Notes under the pieces: model-generated
The model's database searches: none
The model's input: only the letters and a program-made list of their open reading frames with translations
What the model was told of the DNA's origin: nothing
Program-made: the position numbers and the translations under genes
Origin: Chthonomonas sp. UBA2017
GTDB lineage: Bacteria; Armatimonadota; Fimbriimonadia; Fimbriimonadales; Fimbriimonadaceae
Reading direction: 5' to 3'
Length of the DNA: 64,000 bases
Assembly: GCA_002335425.1 (NCBI GenBank)
Contig: DDCB01000038.1
Location: forward strand, 62,001 to 126,000
In this document: piece by piece, positions 7,831 through 17,080 of the stretch
Layout: the number at the start of each line of letters is the position of its first letter
How positions within the stretch are numbered: the first letter of the stretch is position 1

Positions 7831-10800
7831 CTAGGCCCCGTCTTGTGGGGTGTGGTCCCCAGCAAACCCTCGTGGCTCACGGCGGAAAATTTTTCGGCTG
7901 ACCCAATTACTGAGATCGTCGATGATCAGGTACGAACTCGGAATCACCAAGAGGGTGAGAACGGTCGAGACTAGAATTCCGCCGATGATGACGATGCCGA
8001 TGGTCTCGCGAAACTCGGAGCCGCGACCGATCGCAAGCGCGACCGGCAAGAGCCCCAAGACCAAGGCGAGAGTTGTCATCATGATCGGGCGCAATCTTGC
8101 TGGCCCCGATTCCAAGAGCGCATCCCAACGAGGGCGCCCTCTCTCGCGAAGAGTGTTGGTGTAGTCCACCAAGAGAATCGCATTCTTCCCCACCAATCCG
8201 ACAAGCGCGATGATGCCGATAAATGCGACCACATTCATCGCCTTGTCCGTGATCATCAAGGCTAACAGTGCACCGACCATTGCTTGGGGCTGGGCAAGCT
8301 GAATAATCAGCGGATAAAGCAGATTATCATAGAGCGAAGCCAACAACATGTAGACCAAGATAATCCCTAAAAACAGCGCCGTAAAAAGGAAAACAGACTC
8401 TCGTTGCTGAGCGTCCGCCTGGCCTAAAGCCCGGTAAAGGACGCCCTCGGGGATGAGCTTTTCCTTTAGCATCAGCTGATCGATTTCTCGTTGAACAGAG
8501 CCAGCCACGCGGCCTCCAATCAGATCGGCAGTCACCCGGATCTCTTCGGTTCGGTCTCGGCGCTCAATCTTGTCGATTCCAGTGCCGGTTTGGATGCTAG
8601 CAACTTGGGAGAGTAAGATTGGCTGACCTTGGTTAAACGTAATCGGCAGACTTTGCACGACGGATGGATCGTTGCGATCTTTCAGATCCATCATGACTCT
8701 TATGCCGTACTCTTCGCCTTTCACTCGAAACTTTGTATCGTCATTTCCTTCATAAAGGATCCGCATCGAGTTTGCTATGTCCGCGGCGGTTACGCCACTA
8801 TCGGCGAGCAGCTCTCGTTTCGGAAACGCTCGAATCTCAGGCCGGCCCGGCTTGGACGAAATGTCGGCGTTGATCACGCCCTTCACCGCTCCATCCCGCA
8901 GGCGATTCTTGATCTTTTCGACGGTTCGCAAGAGGAGTTCGCGATCCTCGCTAATGAACGACATTTGAATCGCCGCCCCAAATCCCTGCTGATCGGTTTG
9001 AGCGATCTTAATATCCGCCCCGGGGATGCGACCCACCTTCACCAAAAGGTCAGAAGCAACGGAATCAGCGGATCGAAGTCTCAGTTTCTCGCCAGCATGA
9101 CCGGTGATCCCGAGTTGGTCAAGGGGCGCAGCCTTGTCGTTCAGAGTGACAGAAATCCGTGCGGTATTCGACCCTCGGGTCGTGCCCGCGAATCCACCAG
9201 CACTGGCCGTCCCGACGGTGGTGAGGAGGTACTTGATATCCGGGTCATCCTGGATCCGCTGTGTGACGACATCCACCACTTGGCGAGTTCGATCCAAGCT
9301 TGAGCCTGGAGGCAAGGTGATGTCGATGCCGATTTGGCCCGAATCGGTCGGGGGGATAAAGACGAACTTAAAGACATCTTCACCCTTCCAGGCGCGCCAT
9401 TGCTGACCCACCACCGAACAAATCGGCAGAAAGAGCCCGAACAGGGCGGCAAAGAGGAACACCTGTGGACGAAATCTGCGGTTCGCCAGATGCACTGCGA
9501 AGACGATCAGCCCGATGATCATGGCTACCCCCAGCAAAGGGATTGCGGATTCAATTGCGGCTCGAGGCGTTTGAGCAAACGTGCCGCCGATCATCATAAA
9601 AACGCCAAACAAAACGACGAAACCGGAGTTGAAAATGAACCACTTGTTTTTGAGTGCCCATTCCAACGTTCTTCGGTAACTTTGCTCAAATCGAGTGAAG
9701 ACTTTTTCGAACCCTTGAGCGAACCAACCTTTGGGGTGCTCGACGTCTTCGCCTTTGCGATACCATCGCGCGGCCAGCATTGGCGTAATCGTAAAACTCA
9801 CGAGCAAAGAGATCAACACGCAGACGGCGAAGGTGATGCCTAGTGGTTTGAAAAACTGGCCCGAGATTCCGCCCGCAAAAGCGATCGGGAGAAAGACCAC
9901 AACATCGGCCAAAGTAATCGCGATGGCGGCTAAGCCGATTTCGCCTCGACCATTGAGCGCAGCTTCCTCTGGATCTTCACCCATCTTCAGATGTCGAAAG
10001 ATGTTTTCAAGGACAACGATTGCATCGTCCACCAAGACGCCGACGGCCAGCGAGATCGCGAGCATCGTGAGGTTATTGAGCGTGAATCCGAGCCCGCGAA
10101 TGACGATAAACGTTGCGAAAATACAGATTGGAATGGCGATGGCAACGATCAGAGTCCCTCGGAAGTTATGAAGGAACACATAGATGATCAAGGTCACCAA
10201 GAAAATGCCGAAGAAAATTGCCAGCTGAACGTCAAAGATCGACTCGCTGATCTGGATCGCGGTATCTCGTGTGACCGTCAGCTTGACGCCATAGTCTTTT
10301 TCAAGCAAAGGGATCAGAGCATTCGCAGCTTTGGAGATTTCGATGGCGTTGCCTTCTCGGGCTTTTTGAATCACCATCACGATGGTGTCATTGCCATTCA
10401 AAAGGCTATATTCACGACGCTCCTGAACCGTATCGACAACATCCGCAATCTCGCCGAGGCGAGTTGCCTGACCTCGCCCCATCGGGTTGACCGCATCTCG
10501 AATGCGGATCGGCATTTGTTGAATTTCTTCAACAGTTTGAAATTCGCCTTGCAACCGAACACTATATTCGGTTTCGCCATCAACAATTCGTCCACTCGGG
10601 ACATTTAGAGTGGCCGAGCGAATCGCATTGTAAACATCTTGAATGCCGAGCTTATAGGCGAGCAGTTTATCTTTTCGAAGCCTGATCTGAATTTCGCGCG
10701 TGTCACCGCCGGTCACTCCGACCGCGGCGACCCCTTTGATGCGGGCGAAGCGATCCTTTAGAGTTTTGTCAGCAAGGTCTCGAAGGTCTCGCGGAGCCAT

Positions 10801-11241
10801 TTGATTGCTGCTCAGGGCCATGTAAAACACCGGCTCCGAGGCGGTGTCAAACTTGCTGATGACCGGCTTTTCGACGCCCTGCGGCAGGCTCCCCACCACT
10901 TGGTCAATCTTCGAACGAGTTTCGTTGAGGGCGTTGTCCAGGTCGGTGCCGAGTTCGAACTGGATCACGACGTTCGAGACGCCTTCTTGGCTCGTCGAGG
11001 TGACTTCCCGAATCCCATTGACGCCACTGACGGCCTCCTCCATCTTTCGGGAGATCAGCTCGTTGACCTCTTCGGGGCCCGCACCCGGATAGACAGTCGT
11101 GACGTTCAGGACGCCAAAGCTCACTTCGGGGTTGAGTTCGACGCGCATTTGGCGCAACGACATCGTGCCGAGCAGCATCGCGGCCAGCATGAGCATCAGG
11201 ATGAAGACGGGTCGCGTTATGGCGACCTTTGTCAGGCCCAT
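7831..11241 (-). CDS. RND-family efflux pump inner-membrane transporter
   Basis: A proton-driven RND transporter of 1136 residues (AcrB/MexB/MdtB type). It starts MGLTKVAITRPVFILMLMLA, the standard first transmembrane helix, and shows NLTMLAISLAVGVLVDDAIV for helix 4 and GLVGKNAILLVDYTNTLRERG in the C-terminal half. The ATG at 11241 is one base after the fusion-protein stop, so translation is coupled. An extra hydrophobic stretch (about residues 570-640 of the chain) with a putative second helix pair sits before the second porter half and makes it longer than AcrB. Substrate unknown. Confidence 0.93.
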   Translation of the reverse strand: MGLTKVAITRPVFILMLMLAAMLLGTMSLRQMRVELNPEVSFGVLNVTTVYPGAGPEEVNELISRKMEEAVSGVNGIREVTSTSQEGVSNVVIQFELGTDLDNALNETRSKIDQVVGSLPQGVEKPVISKFDTASEPVFYMALSSNQMAPRDLRDLADKTLKDRFARIKGVAAVGVTGGDTREIQIRLRKDKLLAYKLGIQDVYNAIRSATLNVPSGRIVDGETEYSVRLQGEFQTVEEIQQMPIRIRDAVNPMGRGQATRLGEIADVVDTVQERREYSLLNGNDTIVMVIQKAREGNAIEISKAANALIPLLEKDYGVKLTVTRDTAIQISESIFDVQLAIFFGIFLVTLIIYVFLHNFRGTLIVAIAIPICIFATFIVIRGLGFTLNNLTMLAISLAVGVLVDDAIVVLENIFRHLKMGEDPEEAALNGRGEIGLAAIAITLADVVVFLPIAFAGGISGQFFKPLGITFAVCVLISLLVSFTITPMLAARWYRKGEDVEHPKGWFAQGFEKVFTRFEQSYRRTLEWALKNKWFIFNSGFVVLFGVFMMIGGTFAQTPRAAIESAIPLLGVAMIIGLIVFAVHLANRRFRPQVFLFAALFGLFLPICSVVGQQWRAWKGEDVFKFVFIPPTDSGQIGIDITLPPGSSLDRTRQVVDVVTQRIQDDPDIKYLLTTVGTASAGGFAGTTRGSNTARISVTLNDKAAPLDQLGITGHAGEKLRLRSADSVASDLLVKVGRIPGADIKIAQTDQQGFGAAIQMSFISEDRELLLRTVEKIKNRLRDGAVKGVINADISSKPGRPEIRAFPKRELLADSGVTAADIANSMRILYEGNDDTKFRVKGEEYGIRVMMDLKDRNDPSVVQSLPITFNQGQPILLSQVASIQTGTGIDKIERRDRTEEIRVTADLIGGRVAGSVQREIDQLMLKEKLIPEGVLYRALGQADAQQRESVFLFTALFLGIILVYMLLASLYDNLLYPLIIQLAQPQAMVGALLALMITDKAMNVVAFIGIIALVGLVGKNAILLVDYTNTLRERGRPRWDALLESGPARLRPIMMTTLALVLGLLPVALAIGRGSEFRETIGIVIIGGILVSTVLTLLVIPSSYLIIDDLSNWVSRKIFRREPRGFAGDHTPQDGA

Positions 11242-11242
11242 T

Positions 11243-12727
11243 CTATTGCCCTGCCTTGGCAGGTGCCGAACTGGCGGGCGGCGTGACCTCGATTTGAGTG
11301 CCGTCATCGACAACGTCTTGACCCTTGACGATCACTTTCTGCCCCACTTGGACTCCGCTGACTTGAAGCCACGCCCCGTCCCGAAGTCCGGCTTGGACGG
11401 TGACTCGGCGGGCCTTCGTCCCCTCGGCCACAAAGAGAAATTGCTCGTTGGTTCGAGCGATGACCGCACTGGCGGGGACGACGGTGGCCCCTTGGACCTC
11501 GCGAATCTTCAGCGAGCCCCGAGCAAACATCCCGGCTTTCACTTCGGCCAGCGGTCCTTGAAGCTGAACTCGGACCTTGAAAATTCGGCCGATGTCGGTG
11601 CCTTGTGGGTTGATCGCCCGCAAAGTTCCGGCGAAGACTCGGTCGGGTAGGGCGTCGAGTCGGACCTCAAGGCTGCTGTCGAGGCGAACCTTGGAGACCG
11701 CCGACTCGGGGACCTCGCCTTCGAAATAGAGGCCTTCCGATCCGATCAGCCGGACGACCGGCGAACCCGGCCCGAGCACCGCCCCGACTTGAACCGGACG
11801 TCCAGAAACGCGACCCGAAAACGGACTGCGCAAGACGGCTTCGTTGATCTGTTGTTGAACCAGGCGAACCTGAGCTTCGGCGCTTCGCAACTGAGCGCGG
11901 GCCGCCAGGACTTGGTCGTTTTGGACGGCGTCCAAGCGCTGCGCGGCTTGAGCTCCTCGAAGTTGCTCTTCGGCGATGGCGACCGCTTGTTCGGCGGCGA
12001 CAAGATCTTCTTGTCGGGCTCCGGTCTGAGCCATATTGAGACTTTGAAGCGCCGTCTCAAATTGAGCCAGAGCCGAGCTGTAGGCGTTCTCGGCGGCTTC
12101 GAGCGCTTGCCGTGCGATCACCCCTTGTTCGAAGAGCGACCGCTTACGATCCAGGTCCTTTTTGATTGTGTCCAGGTTCTTTCGGGCAGCGTCGACGGCG
12201 GCCTGAAGCTGGGCTCGCTCCTCGGTTCGGGCACCGGCTCGAAGTTTGGCGAGCTGGGCCCGGGCTTGGCGAACACCAGCTTCGGCACTTTTGACGGCCG
12301 CGCGCGACCGCTCGGGGCTCACTCGGGCGTTGGTTTGGGCCTGGGCCAGCTGGGCCCGAGCCGCGCTCACTTGGGCCAGAGCTTGCTGAAGCTGGATGGT
12401 TTGAGTCGAGGTGTCTTGCTGCGCGAGAACCTGGCCGGCCTGGACCGAGTCGCCATCTTTGACAAAGACCGCCACCAATCGCCCGGACTGCTTGGCCCCG
12501 ACGACCGTGTCTTCTCCACTGACGATTTGACCGGTGATCTCGATCCGCTCACTCAGAGTTCGAGATTCGACGGCCTGAACTTCGACCGGTCGAGAGGGGT
12601 TGGCGAGGAGCCCTTCGGTCTGCTTGGCTTGAGCTTGCGCTTTGCGGTCGACGCACCCACTTTGACTGAGTGTCGTCACGGCGATCATGGCCAGGGCGCC
12701 CGACCAAGGGAGGATTCGGTTTTTCAT
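11243..12727 (-). CDS. RND efflux membrane fusion protein
   Basis: A 494-residue periplasmic adaptor. An N-terminal signal with a possible but weak lipobox (QSGC, Cys25) precedes a biotinyl-lipoyl half (GRLVAVFVKDGDSVQAGQVL), a very long Ala/Gln-rich coiled-coil hairpin of about 200 residues, the second lipoyl half (LRSPFSGRVSGRPVQVG) and a beta-barrel region. The hairpin is longer than in AcrA, more like HlyD or EmrA. It overlaps tolC by four bases upstream and abuts the RND pump downstream. Confidence 0.9.
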   Translation of the reverse strand: MKNRILPWSGALAMIAVTTLSQSGCVDRKAQAQAKQTEGLLANPSRPVEVQAVESRTLSERIEITGQIVSGEDTVVGAKQSGRLVAVFVKDGDSVQAGQVLAQQDTSTQTIQLQQALAQVSAARAQLAQAQTNARVSPERSRAAVKSAEAGVRQARAQLAKLRAGARTEERAQLQAAVDAARKNLDTIKKDLDRKRSLFEQGVIARQALEAAENAYSSALAQFETALQSLNMAQTGARQEDLVAAEQAVAIAEEQLRGAQAAQRLDAVQNDQVLAARAQLRSAEAQVRLVQQQINEAVLRSPFSGRVSGRPVQVGAVLGPGSPVVRLIGSEGLYFEGEVPESAVSKVRLDSSLEVRLDALPDRVFAGTLRAINPQGTDIGRIFKVRVQLQGPLAEVKAGMFARGSLKIREVQGATVVPASAVIARTNEQFLFVAEGTKARRVTVQAGLRDGAWLQVSGVQVGQKVIVKGQDVVDDGTQIEVTPPASSAPAKAGQ

Positions 12728-14019
12728 CGGGGGAGCTCCAAGGGGCGGGCCAGTCCACCCAGATCGTCGGCGCCGATGGCGCGCTGGAGATCGGCCCAGG
12801 CGATCCAGTAATCCACGCGGGCCTGGATCAAGTTCGTGCGAGCTTGGACGAGGCTGGTTTGGGCGTTGGAAACCTCCAGCTGAATGGCGACTTCTTCGCG
12901 AAAGCGAATCTCTTCGAGCCGAAGGGTCTCTTCGGCGAGTTCAGCGGAGCGCGTTGCGCTGATCAAACGGCTCCGCGCATCATTGAGACTCGAAAGAGCG
13001 GACTCGATCTGTAGTTGAACCCCGAGCCGAAGCTGGTCGAGCTGAATTTGGTTCTGCTTTTCGTCCTCGACGGCCTGCCGGACCCGAGCCCGAGTGATCC
13101 CGGAATCGAGCAAGGGCACGCTTAGCGAGAGCGTGCCACTCGTGTTGCTACGGCCGGTCGAAGTCAAGTCCCCCCAGTCGCGCTGATGACGAGCCCCGGC
13201 CACAAGCGACGGTTGGAGCCCTCGACGCTCCGCTTCGCGAGCGATCTTGAGAGTCTCTTGACGCAATTGAAGACTCAGAACGTCAGGTCGAGTCTTCCAG
13301 GCCAGGCCCAACAAGGTCTCGGCCGGGGCCTCCGTCGTCCACGACTCCTGCGGAGAGACCGGCTCCACGGCGGTCTGGATGGCCCGCCCCATCACATTGT
13401 TGAGGGTTTGTTTGGCCAACGTGCGTCGATTCAGGGCCGCGGTCACCTCGGTCTCGCCGAGGCTGACGAGCGTTTGGGCCCGAAGGACCTCGACCTTGGG
13501 GAGCGTCCCTGCCTCAAAAGCTTTTTCGGTGTTGACGAGCCGCTCTCGGCTGAGTTGAAGAGACCGCTCAGCGAGTTGAACGAGTTCTTCGGCTTGGAGC
13601 ACCTGAAAGAAGCTCCGCCGGACTTGGTTGCGTAGCTCCAGCTGAACCGCTTTGCGATTGAGCCGCGTGCTCTCCTCAATCAAGCTCGCGACGCGAATGC
13701 CTCGGCGGATATTGCCGCTGATGTCGATCGGAAAGGAGACGGTCAGTTCGGCTAGCTTGCTTTCTTTGGGGGTGGGGCGTTGTCCGCCTCCGCCGGGCGG
13801 CTGGTCGAATCGACTGTAGGTCGCTCCCGCCGCGACTTGCGGCAGGCCGCTGGCTTTCGCTTCGTCGATCCCTTCTTGCGTTTGCGCGATTGCTGAGTCT
13901 GCAATTTTGAGGCTGAAAGCGTTAGCTTCCGCGATCTCGATGGCTTGATCGAGGCTAAGTTGCGGGGTCCAGGCGACAACCCGGGCCGCAAAGGCGATGC
14001 CGGTCCAAAAGGCGATCAT
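12724..14019 (-). CDS. TolC-family outer membrane efflux protein
   Basis: A 431-residue TolC-like protein with a signal peptide followed by LSLDQAIEIAEANAFSLKIA, the first outer-membrane-efflux repeat, and a second repeat around SGTLSLSVPLLDSGITRARV. Each repeat supplies two strands and long helices of the channel-tunnel trimer. It gives the pump its exit duct through the outer membrane, which supports a diderm cell plan. Start and stop both overlap neighbouring genes by four bases (ATGA), so the operon is translationally coupled. Confidence 0.9.
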   Translation of the reverse strand: MIAFWTGIAFAARVVAWTPQLSLDQAIEIAEANAFSLKIADSAIAQTQEGIDEAKASGLPQVAAGATYSRFDQPPGGGGQRPTPKESKLAELTVSFPIDISGNIRRGIRVASLIEESTRLNRKAVQLELRNQVRRSFFQVLQAEELVQLAERSLQLSRERLVNTEKAFEAGTLPKVEVLRAQTLVSLGETEVTAALNRRTLAKQTLNNVMGRAIQTAVEPVSPQESWTTEAPAETLLGLAWKTRPDVLSLQLRQETLKIAREAERRGLQPSLVAGARHQRDWGDLTSTGRSNTSGTLSLSVPLLDSGITRARVRQAVEDEKQNQIQLDQLRLGVQLQIESALSSLNDARSRLISATRSAELAEETLRLEEIRFREEVAIQLEVSNAQTSLVQARTNLIQARVDYWIAWADLQRAIGADDLGGLARPLELPR

Positions 14020-14249
14020 TCGGCCCCTCCTTCGACATCGACGCGATCCAAGCTGGCGGCCAGATCGTTCAGAAAGACCCTCATCCCGTCGAGCTTGGCG
14101 ACCAAAAGCCCTTCGTAGTGTGGGTGCTTCATGATGACCAGCCGATCTCCGGGCTGCATGTTCAGCTCATTGCGAGCTTCGATTGGAATCACGACTTGGC
14201 CGCGCTCGCCGACCGTCACCGAACCAAAAAAACACTTGTCAAGCTCCAT
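14016..14249 (-). CDS. AbrB/SpoVT-type DNA-binding protein, likely operon regulator
   Basis: A 77-residue protein with a swapped-hairpin AbrB domain (VTVGERGQVVIPIEARNELN, then QPGDRLVI) covering residues 11-45. Such proteins are usually dimeric transition-state or antitoxin-type regulators. It is the first gene of the efflux operon and overlaps tolC by four bases, so self-regulation of the operon is the simplest reading. No toxin gene is next to it. The divergent intergenic region contains dyads that could be its operators. Confidence 0.82.
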   Translation of the reverse strand: MELDKCFFGSVTVGERGQVVIPIEARNELNMQPGDRLVIMKHPHYEGLLVAKLDGMRVFLNDLAASLDRVDVEGGAE

Positions 14250-14280
14250 CCTTTGACATCTCCGATCAAAGCATACTTGT

Positions 14281-14343
14281 GTGACTCTTCAGATTTCCAT
14301 GATAAATCTTACAAAAAAGATACAGTTAAGAAAGAAGAGTCAC
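14281..14343. promoter_or_regulatory. Nested dyad operators between efflux operon and DUF3187 gene
   Basis: A perfect 10 bp inverted repeat, GTGACTCTTC at 14281-14290 and GAAGAGTCAC at 14334-14343, flanks an AT-rich core. Inside it lies a second dyad, AGATTT at 14291-14296 and AAATCT at 14304-14309. The region separates the AbrB-like gene (minus) from the DUF3187 gene (plus) and is the AT-richest stretch nearby, so it probably holds both promoters and the operator. Confidence 0.55.
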
Positions 14344-14373
14344 CAAGGCTCGTTGGTTAGATAAGATAAGGAC

Positions 14374-15351
14374 GTGATTTCGACCTTTCTTGCACTCGGA
14401 TTCTCGCTGATGGCGCACTCGGTGACGGCCTCTGCTGGGGTGAAACAACTCTCGCCCCCCGAGCCTTTTTCGAGCCGAAATCATCGAAATCTGAGCTTGC
14501 TTTTCTTGAGAATGCCGATGAAAGGTCAGCCCTTAGCTCCGGGCGAGCGGGAGTTGGCGCTCGGGTGGACGGAGGCCAACGACTTTCGGGTGTTGCCAGG
14601 GCTGCGCGAGGACTATGAGATCACTCGACTGGAGGCCACCGGGCGTTGGGGTTGGCGGAATCGAGAGGAGCTCTGGGCGCAAGCGGCGCTGATGAACCGA
14701 GGCGGAGGATTTTTGGACCCTTGGATCACCGGATGGCATCGCGACGTTTTGGGCTGGACTGATCCGAACCGCGACGCCGCAAAAAATGGTGAGGTCGTCC
14801 TCCAGCAGGACGGTCGATATTCGAAGCGATCCGCCTGGGGGATCTCGGATGTTACATTGGGTTGGACCCGGAGCCTCGGCCCGACCACATCGGTCAGCGC
14901 CGCGGTCAAACTCCCGACCGGTTCGGCCTCGGACTTTTTGGGAAGCGGCAATGTCGATCTGGGCGTTTCGATCGACCACCTTCACAAGTTCGCTCGATCT
15001 TGGTGGCTGCACGGCCAGTTCGGATTTATCGCCCAGGGCCGGGGTTCTCACCTCAAGGGGACCCGAGGATGGGCCGATCAGGGTGCTCTGTCGCTCCTGT
15101 GGAAGCCGAACTCAAGGGACGTTTGGATCGCCCAGTGGCAAACCGAACGAGCCCCGGTCACGACGGTCGCTCCGGGGGCGAATGCCACCCACCGGCTGTT
15201 AGTGTTGGCTTATCGTCGCTCGGTGAGCGCTCGCGAAACCTTAGAGCTGTGGTTCAGCGAAGATCGGGATGTCTTTAATGGGCGTTGGCCCGAAGGGGCC
15301 AATCTCGGGCCCGACATCGCGGTCGGGATCACTTGGAAGCGGAAGTTTTGA
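14374..15351 (+). CDS. DUF3187-like outer membrane protein
   Basis: A 325-residue exported protein. After a signal peptide ending near residue 21 it contains alternating beta-strand-like segments with many Trp and Arg. The segments VSAAVKLPTGSASDFLGSGNVDLGVS and the final VGITWKRKF look like the DUF3187 family of outer-membrane beta-barrels. The start is a GTG at 14374 with AAGGA very close upstream; a later in-frame ATG at 14410 is possible but would shorten the signal. It faces the efflux operon and may share its regulator. Function unknown. Confidence 0.65.
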   Translation: MISTFLALGFSLMAHSVTASAGVKQLSPPEPFSSRNHRNLSLLFLRMPMKGQPLAPGERELALGWTEANDFRVLPGLREDYEITRLEATGRWGWRNREELWAQAALMNRGGGFLDPWITGWHRDVLGWTDPNRDAAKNGEVVLQQDGRYSKRSAWGISDVTLGWTRSLGPTTSVSAAVKLPTGSASDFLGSGNVDLGVSIDHLHKFARSWWLHGQFGFIAQGRGSHLKGTRGWADQGALSLLWKPNSRDVWIAQWQTERAPVTTVAPGANATHRLLVLAYRRSVSARETLELWFSEDRDVFNGRWPEGANLGPDIAVGITWKRKF

Positions 15352-15405
15352 GCCTACGCAGGGCCTCCTGAACCTCCCGCAAGCCGGGTACCCTTAGGGG
15401 CAACG

Positions 15406-16446
15406 ATGCTTATTTTGATGCGCGTGGGGGCGACCGAGGACCACATCCAGGCCGTGGTCGCTGTGATTCGCCAACACGGTCATGAGCCGCTGGTGTTGCC
15501 GGGCGAGGACCGCCGAGCGGTCGGAATTCCCGACGCGCTGAGCCCGGACGAGCGCATCAACCTGGAGACGATTCTCGGCTCACTGGAGTTTGTCAGCAAA
15601 GTCACCCAGACGAGTCGCCCCTATAAATTGGCATCGCTCGAATTTCACCCTGAGCGCACTCAGATCACTCTCAAGGGCGTTCAGCTCGGCGGAGGGGGGC
15701 CGTTTGTCATCATGGGTGGGCCGTGCTCGGTCGAATCGTATGAGCAGTTCGCAGCGGCGGGCGAGATCGTGAAGCAATCGGGAGCCCAGGTCCTGCGCGG
15801 CGGAGCGTTCAAACCCCGGTCTTCGCCGTACGCTTTCCAGGGCCTCGCAGAAGAAGGGCTCAAGATCATCAAGCAAGTCGGGGACGAGACGGGCCTCATC
15901 ACCATCAGCGAAGTGATGAGCCCCGACCTCGTCGGCCTTGTCGGCGAGTACGTCGACATCCTCCAGATCGGAGCCCGTTCGATGCAAAACTTCCCGCTCC
16001 TGATCGAAGCCGGCAAAAGCGGGAAGCCGGTCTTCTTGAAGCGAGGTCCTTCGGCCACCATCGACGAATTCTTGCTGGCCGCAGAGTACGTGCTCGCCCA
16101 AGGGAATCCGAACGTGCTGCTCTGTGAGCGCGGGGTGGCGCCTTTAGACCGCAGCTACACTCGCAACACTCTCGACCTGGCGGCGGTGCCCGTACTGAAA
16201 GAGCATAGTCACCTCCCGGTGGTGGTCGATCCGTCGCACGGCACGGGAGTCGCCCGTTATGTCCGGTCCATGGCGCGAGCGGCCATGGTGGCCGGAGCCG
16301 ATGGGGTGATGGTCGAAATGCACCCGAACCCCAAAGTCGCCCTCAGCGATGGGGCCCAAGCCTTGACGCCCGAACAATTTCTCCGGCTGACGGCAGAGCT
16401 TCAGGAGTTAGAGAGATTCTTGGCGGCGCTTGAAAGTCGGCCCTGA
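15406..16446 (+). CDS. aroF: 3-deoxy-7-phosphoheptulonate (DAHP) synthase, type I-beta
   Basis: First enzyme of the shikimate pathway, joining phosphoenolpyruvate and erythrose 4-phosphate. The 346-residue protein has an N-terminal ferredoxin-like regulatory domain (MLILMRVGATEDHIQAVV, residues 1-70), as in Thermotoga DAHP synthase, then the barrel with GGPCSVES (metal Cys), LRGGAFKPRSSPYAFQG (substrate Arg/Lys), LQIGARSMQNFPLL, LKRG and VDPSHGTG (metal His). The N-terminal domain suggests feedback control by aromatic amino acids. Its 3' end overlaps the convergent tmk gene by 46 bases. Confidence 0.93.
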   Translation: MLILMRVGATEDHIQAVVAVIRQHGHEPLVLPGEDRRAVGIPDALSPDERINLETILGSLEFVSKVTQTSRPYKLASLEFHPERTQITLKGVQLGGGGPFVIMGGPCSVESYEQFAAAGEIVKQSGAQVLRGGAFKPRSSPYAFQGLAEEGLKIIKQVGDETGLITISEVMSPDLVGLVGEYVDILQIGARSMQNFPLLIEAGKSGKPVFLKRGPSATIDEFLLAAEYVLAQGNPNVLLCERGVAPLDRSYTRNTLDLAAVPVLKEHSHLPVVVDPSHGTGVARYVRSMARAAMVAGADGVMVEMHPNPKVALSDGAQALTPEQFLRLTAELQELERFLAALESRP

Positions 16447-17024
16447 ACGACGCTGAGCGCAGCTTGGTGAACCTCCGCCGCGGGCCGGGCGGCATCGAGC
16501 ACGACCCACCGGTCCGGCTCTTGCTCGGCTTCGCGCAAAAAGCCGTCGCGAATGCGGCGGTGAAACTCCAGCGGCTCTTGGTCCATCCGATCGCCCTTCA
16601 GTCCTCGGGCGATGCCGACCTCGGGATCGAGGTCGAGGAGAAGGGTCAAATCCGGGGCCAGCCCCCCCGTGGCGAAGTGATTCCACGCTCGAAGCGCGTC
16701 TCGGTCAAATCCGCGCCCGTCGCCTTGATAGACCACCGTCGAATCGGCAAAGCGATCAGAGATCACGATCGCCCCTTGGAAGAGCGCGGGCCGAATCAAC
16801 TCATCGACGTGGTTCGCACGATCTGCCAGAAAGAGAAAGAGCTCGGCCCGGGCGGGCAGAGTCGGCGACTCCAACAAAATCTGACGCAAGGCGTGTCCGG
16901 TGGCGGTCGCTCCAGGCTCTCGGGTCTCGACCACTTCGTGGCCGGCCTGGCGGAGCGCTTCGGCCAGACTCCGCTGGAGAGTCGATTTCCCAGCCCCTTC
17001 GGGCCCTTCCAAGGTGATGAACAT
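16401..17024 (-). CDS. tmk: Thymidylate kinase
   Basis: A 207-residue nucleotide kinase making dTDP from dTMP. It has the P-loop GPEGAGKST, the DR(Y/F) motif as ISDRFADST, and the TREPG segment (ETREPGAT) of the family. Length is normal. The last 46 bases lie antisense to the end of the DAHP synthase gene, an unusually long convergent overlap. The YchF-like gene follows 56 bases downstream of its start on the same strand. Confidence 0.93.
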   Translation of the reverse strand: MFITLEGPEGAGKSTLQRSLAEALRQAGHEVVETREPGATATGHALRQILLESPTLPARAELFLFLADRANHVDELIRPALFQGAIVISDRFADSTVVYQGDGRGFDRDALRAWNHFATGGLAPDLTLLLDLDPEVGIARGLKGDRMDQEPLEFHRRIRDGFLREAEQEPDRWVVLDAARPAAEVHQAALSVVQGRLSSAAKNLSNS

Positions 17025-17080
17025 CGTCTCGCTCTACTCGTTGGGGATTTCCCGCAGGATCTTCTCGGGAGGGATTCGAT

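Noticed and set aside
14016..14249. AbrB-like gene as an antitoxin
   Set aside because: No toxin-like ORF overlaps or adjoins it; it is translationally coupled to tolC instead.
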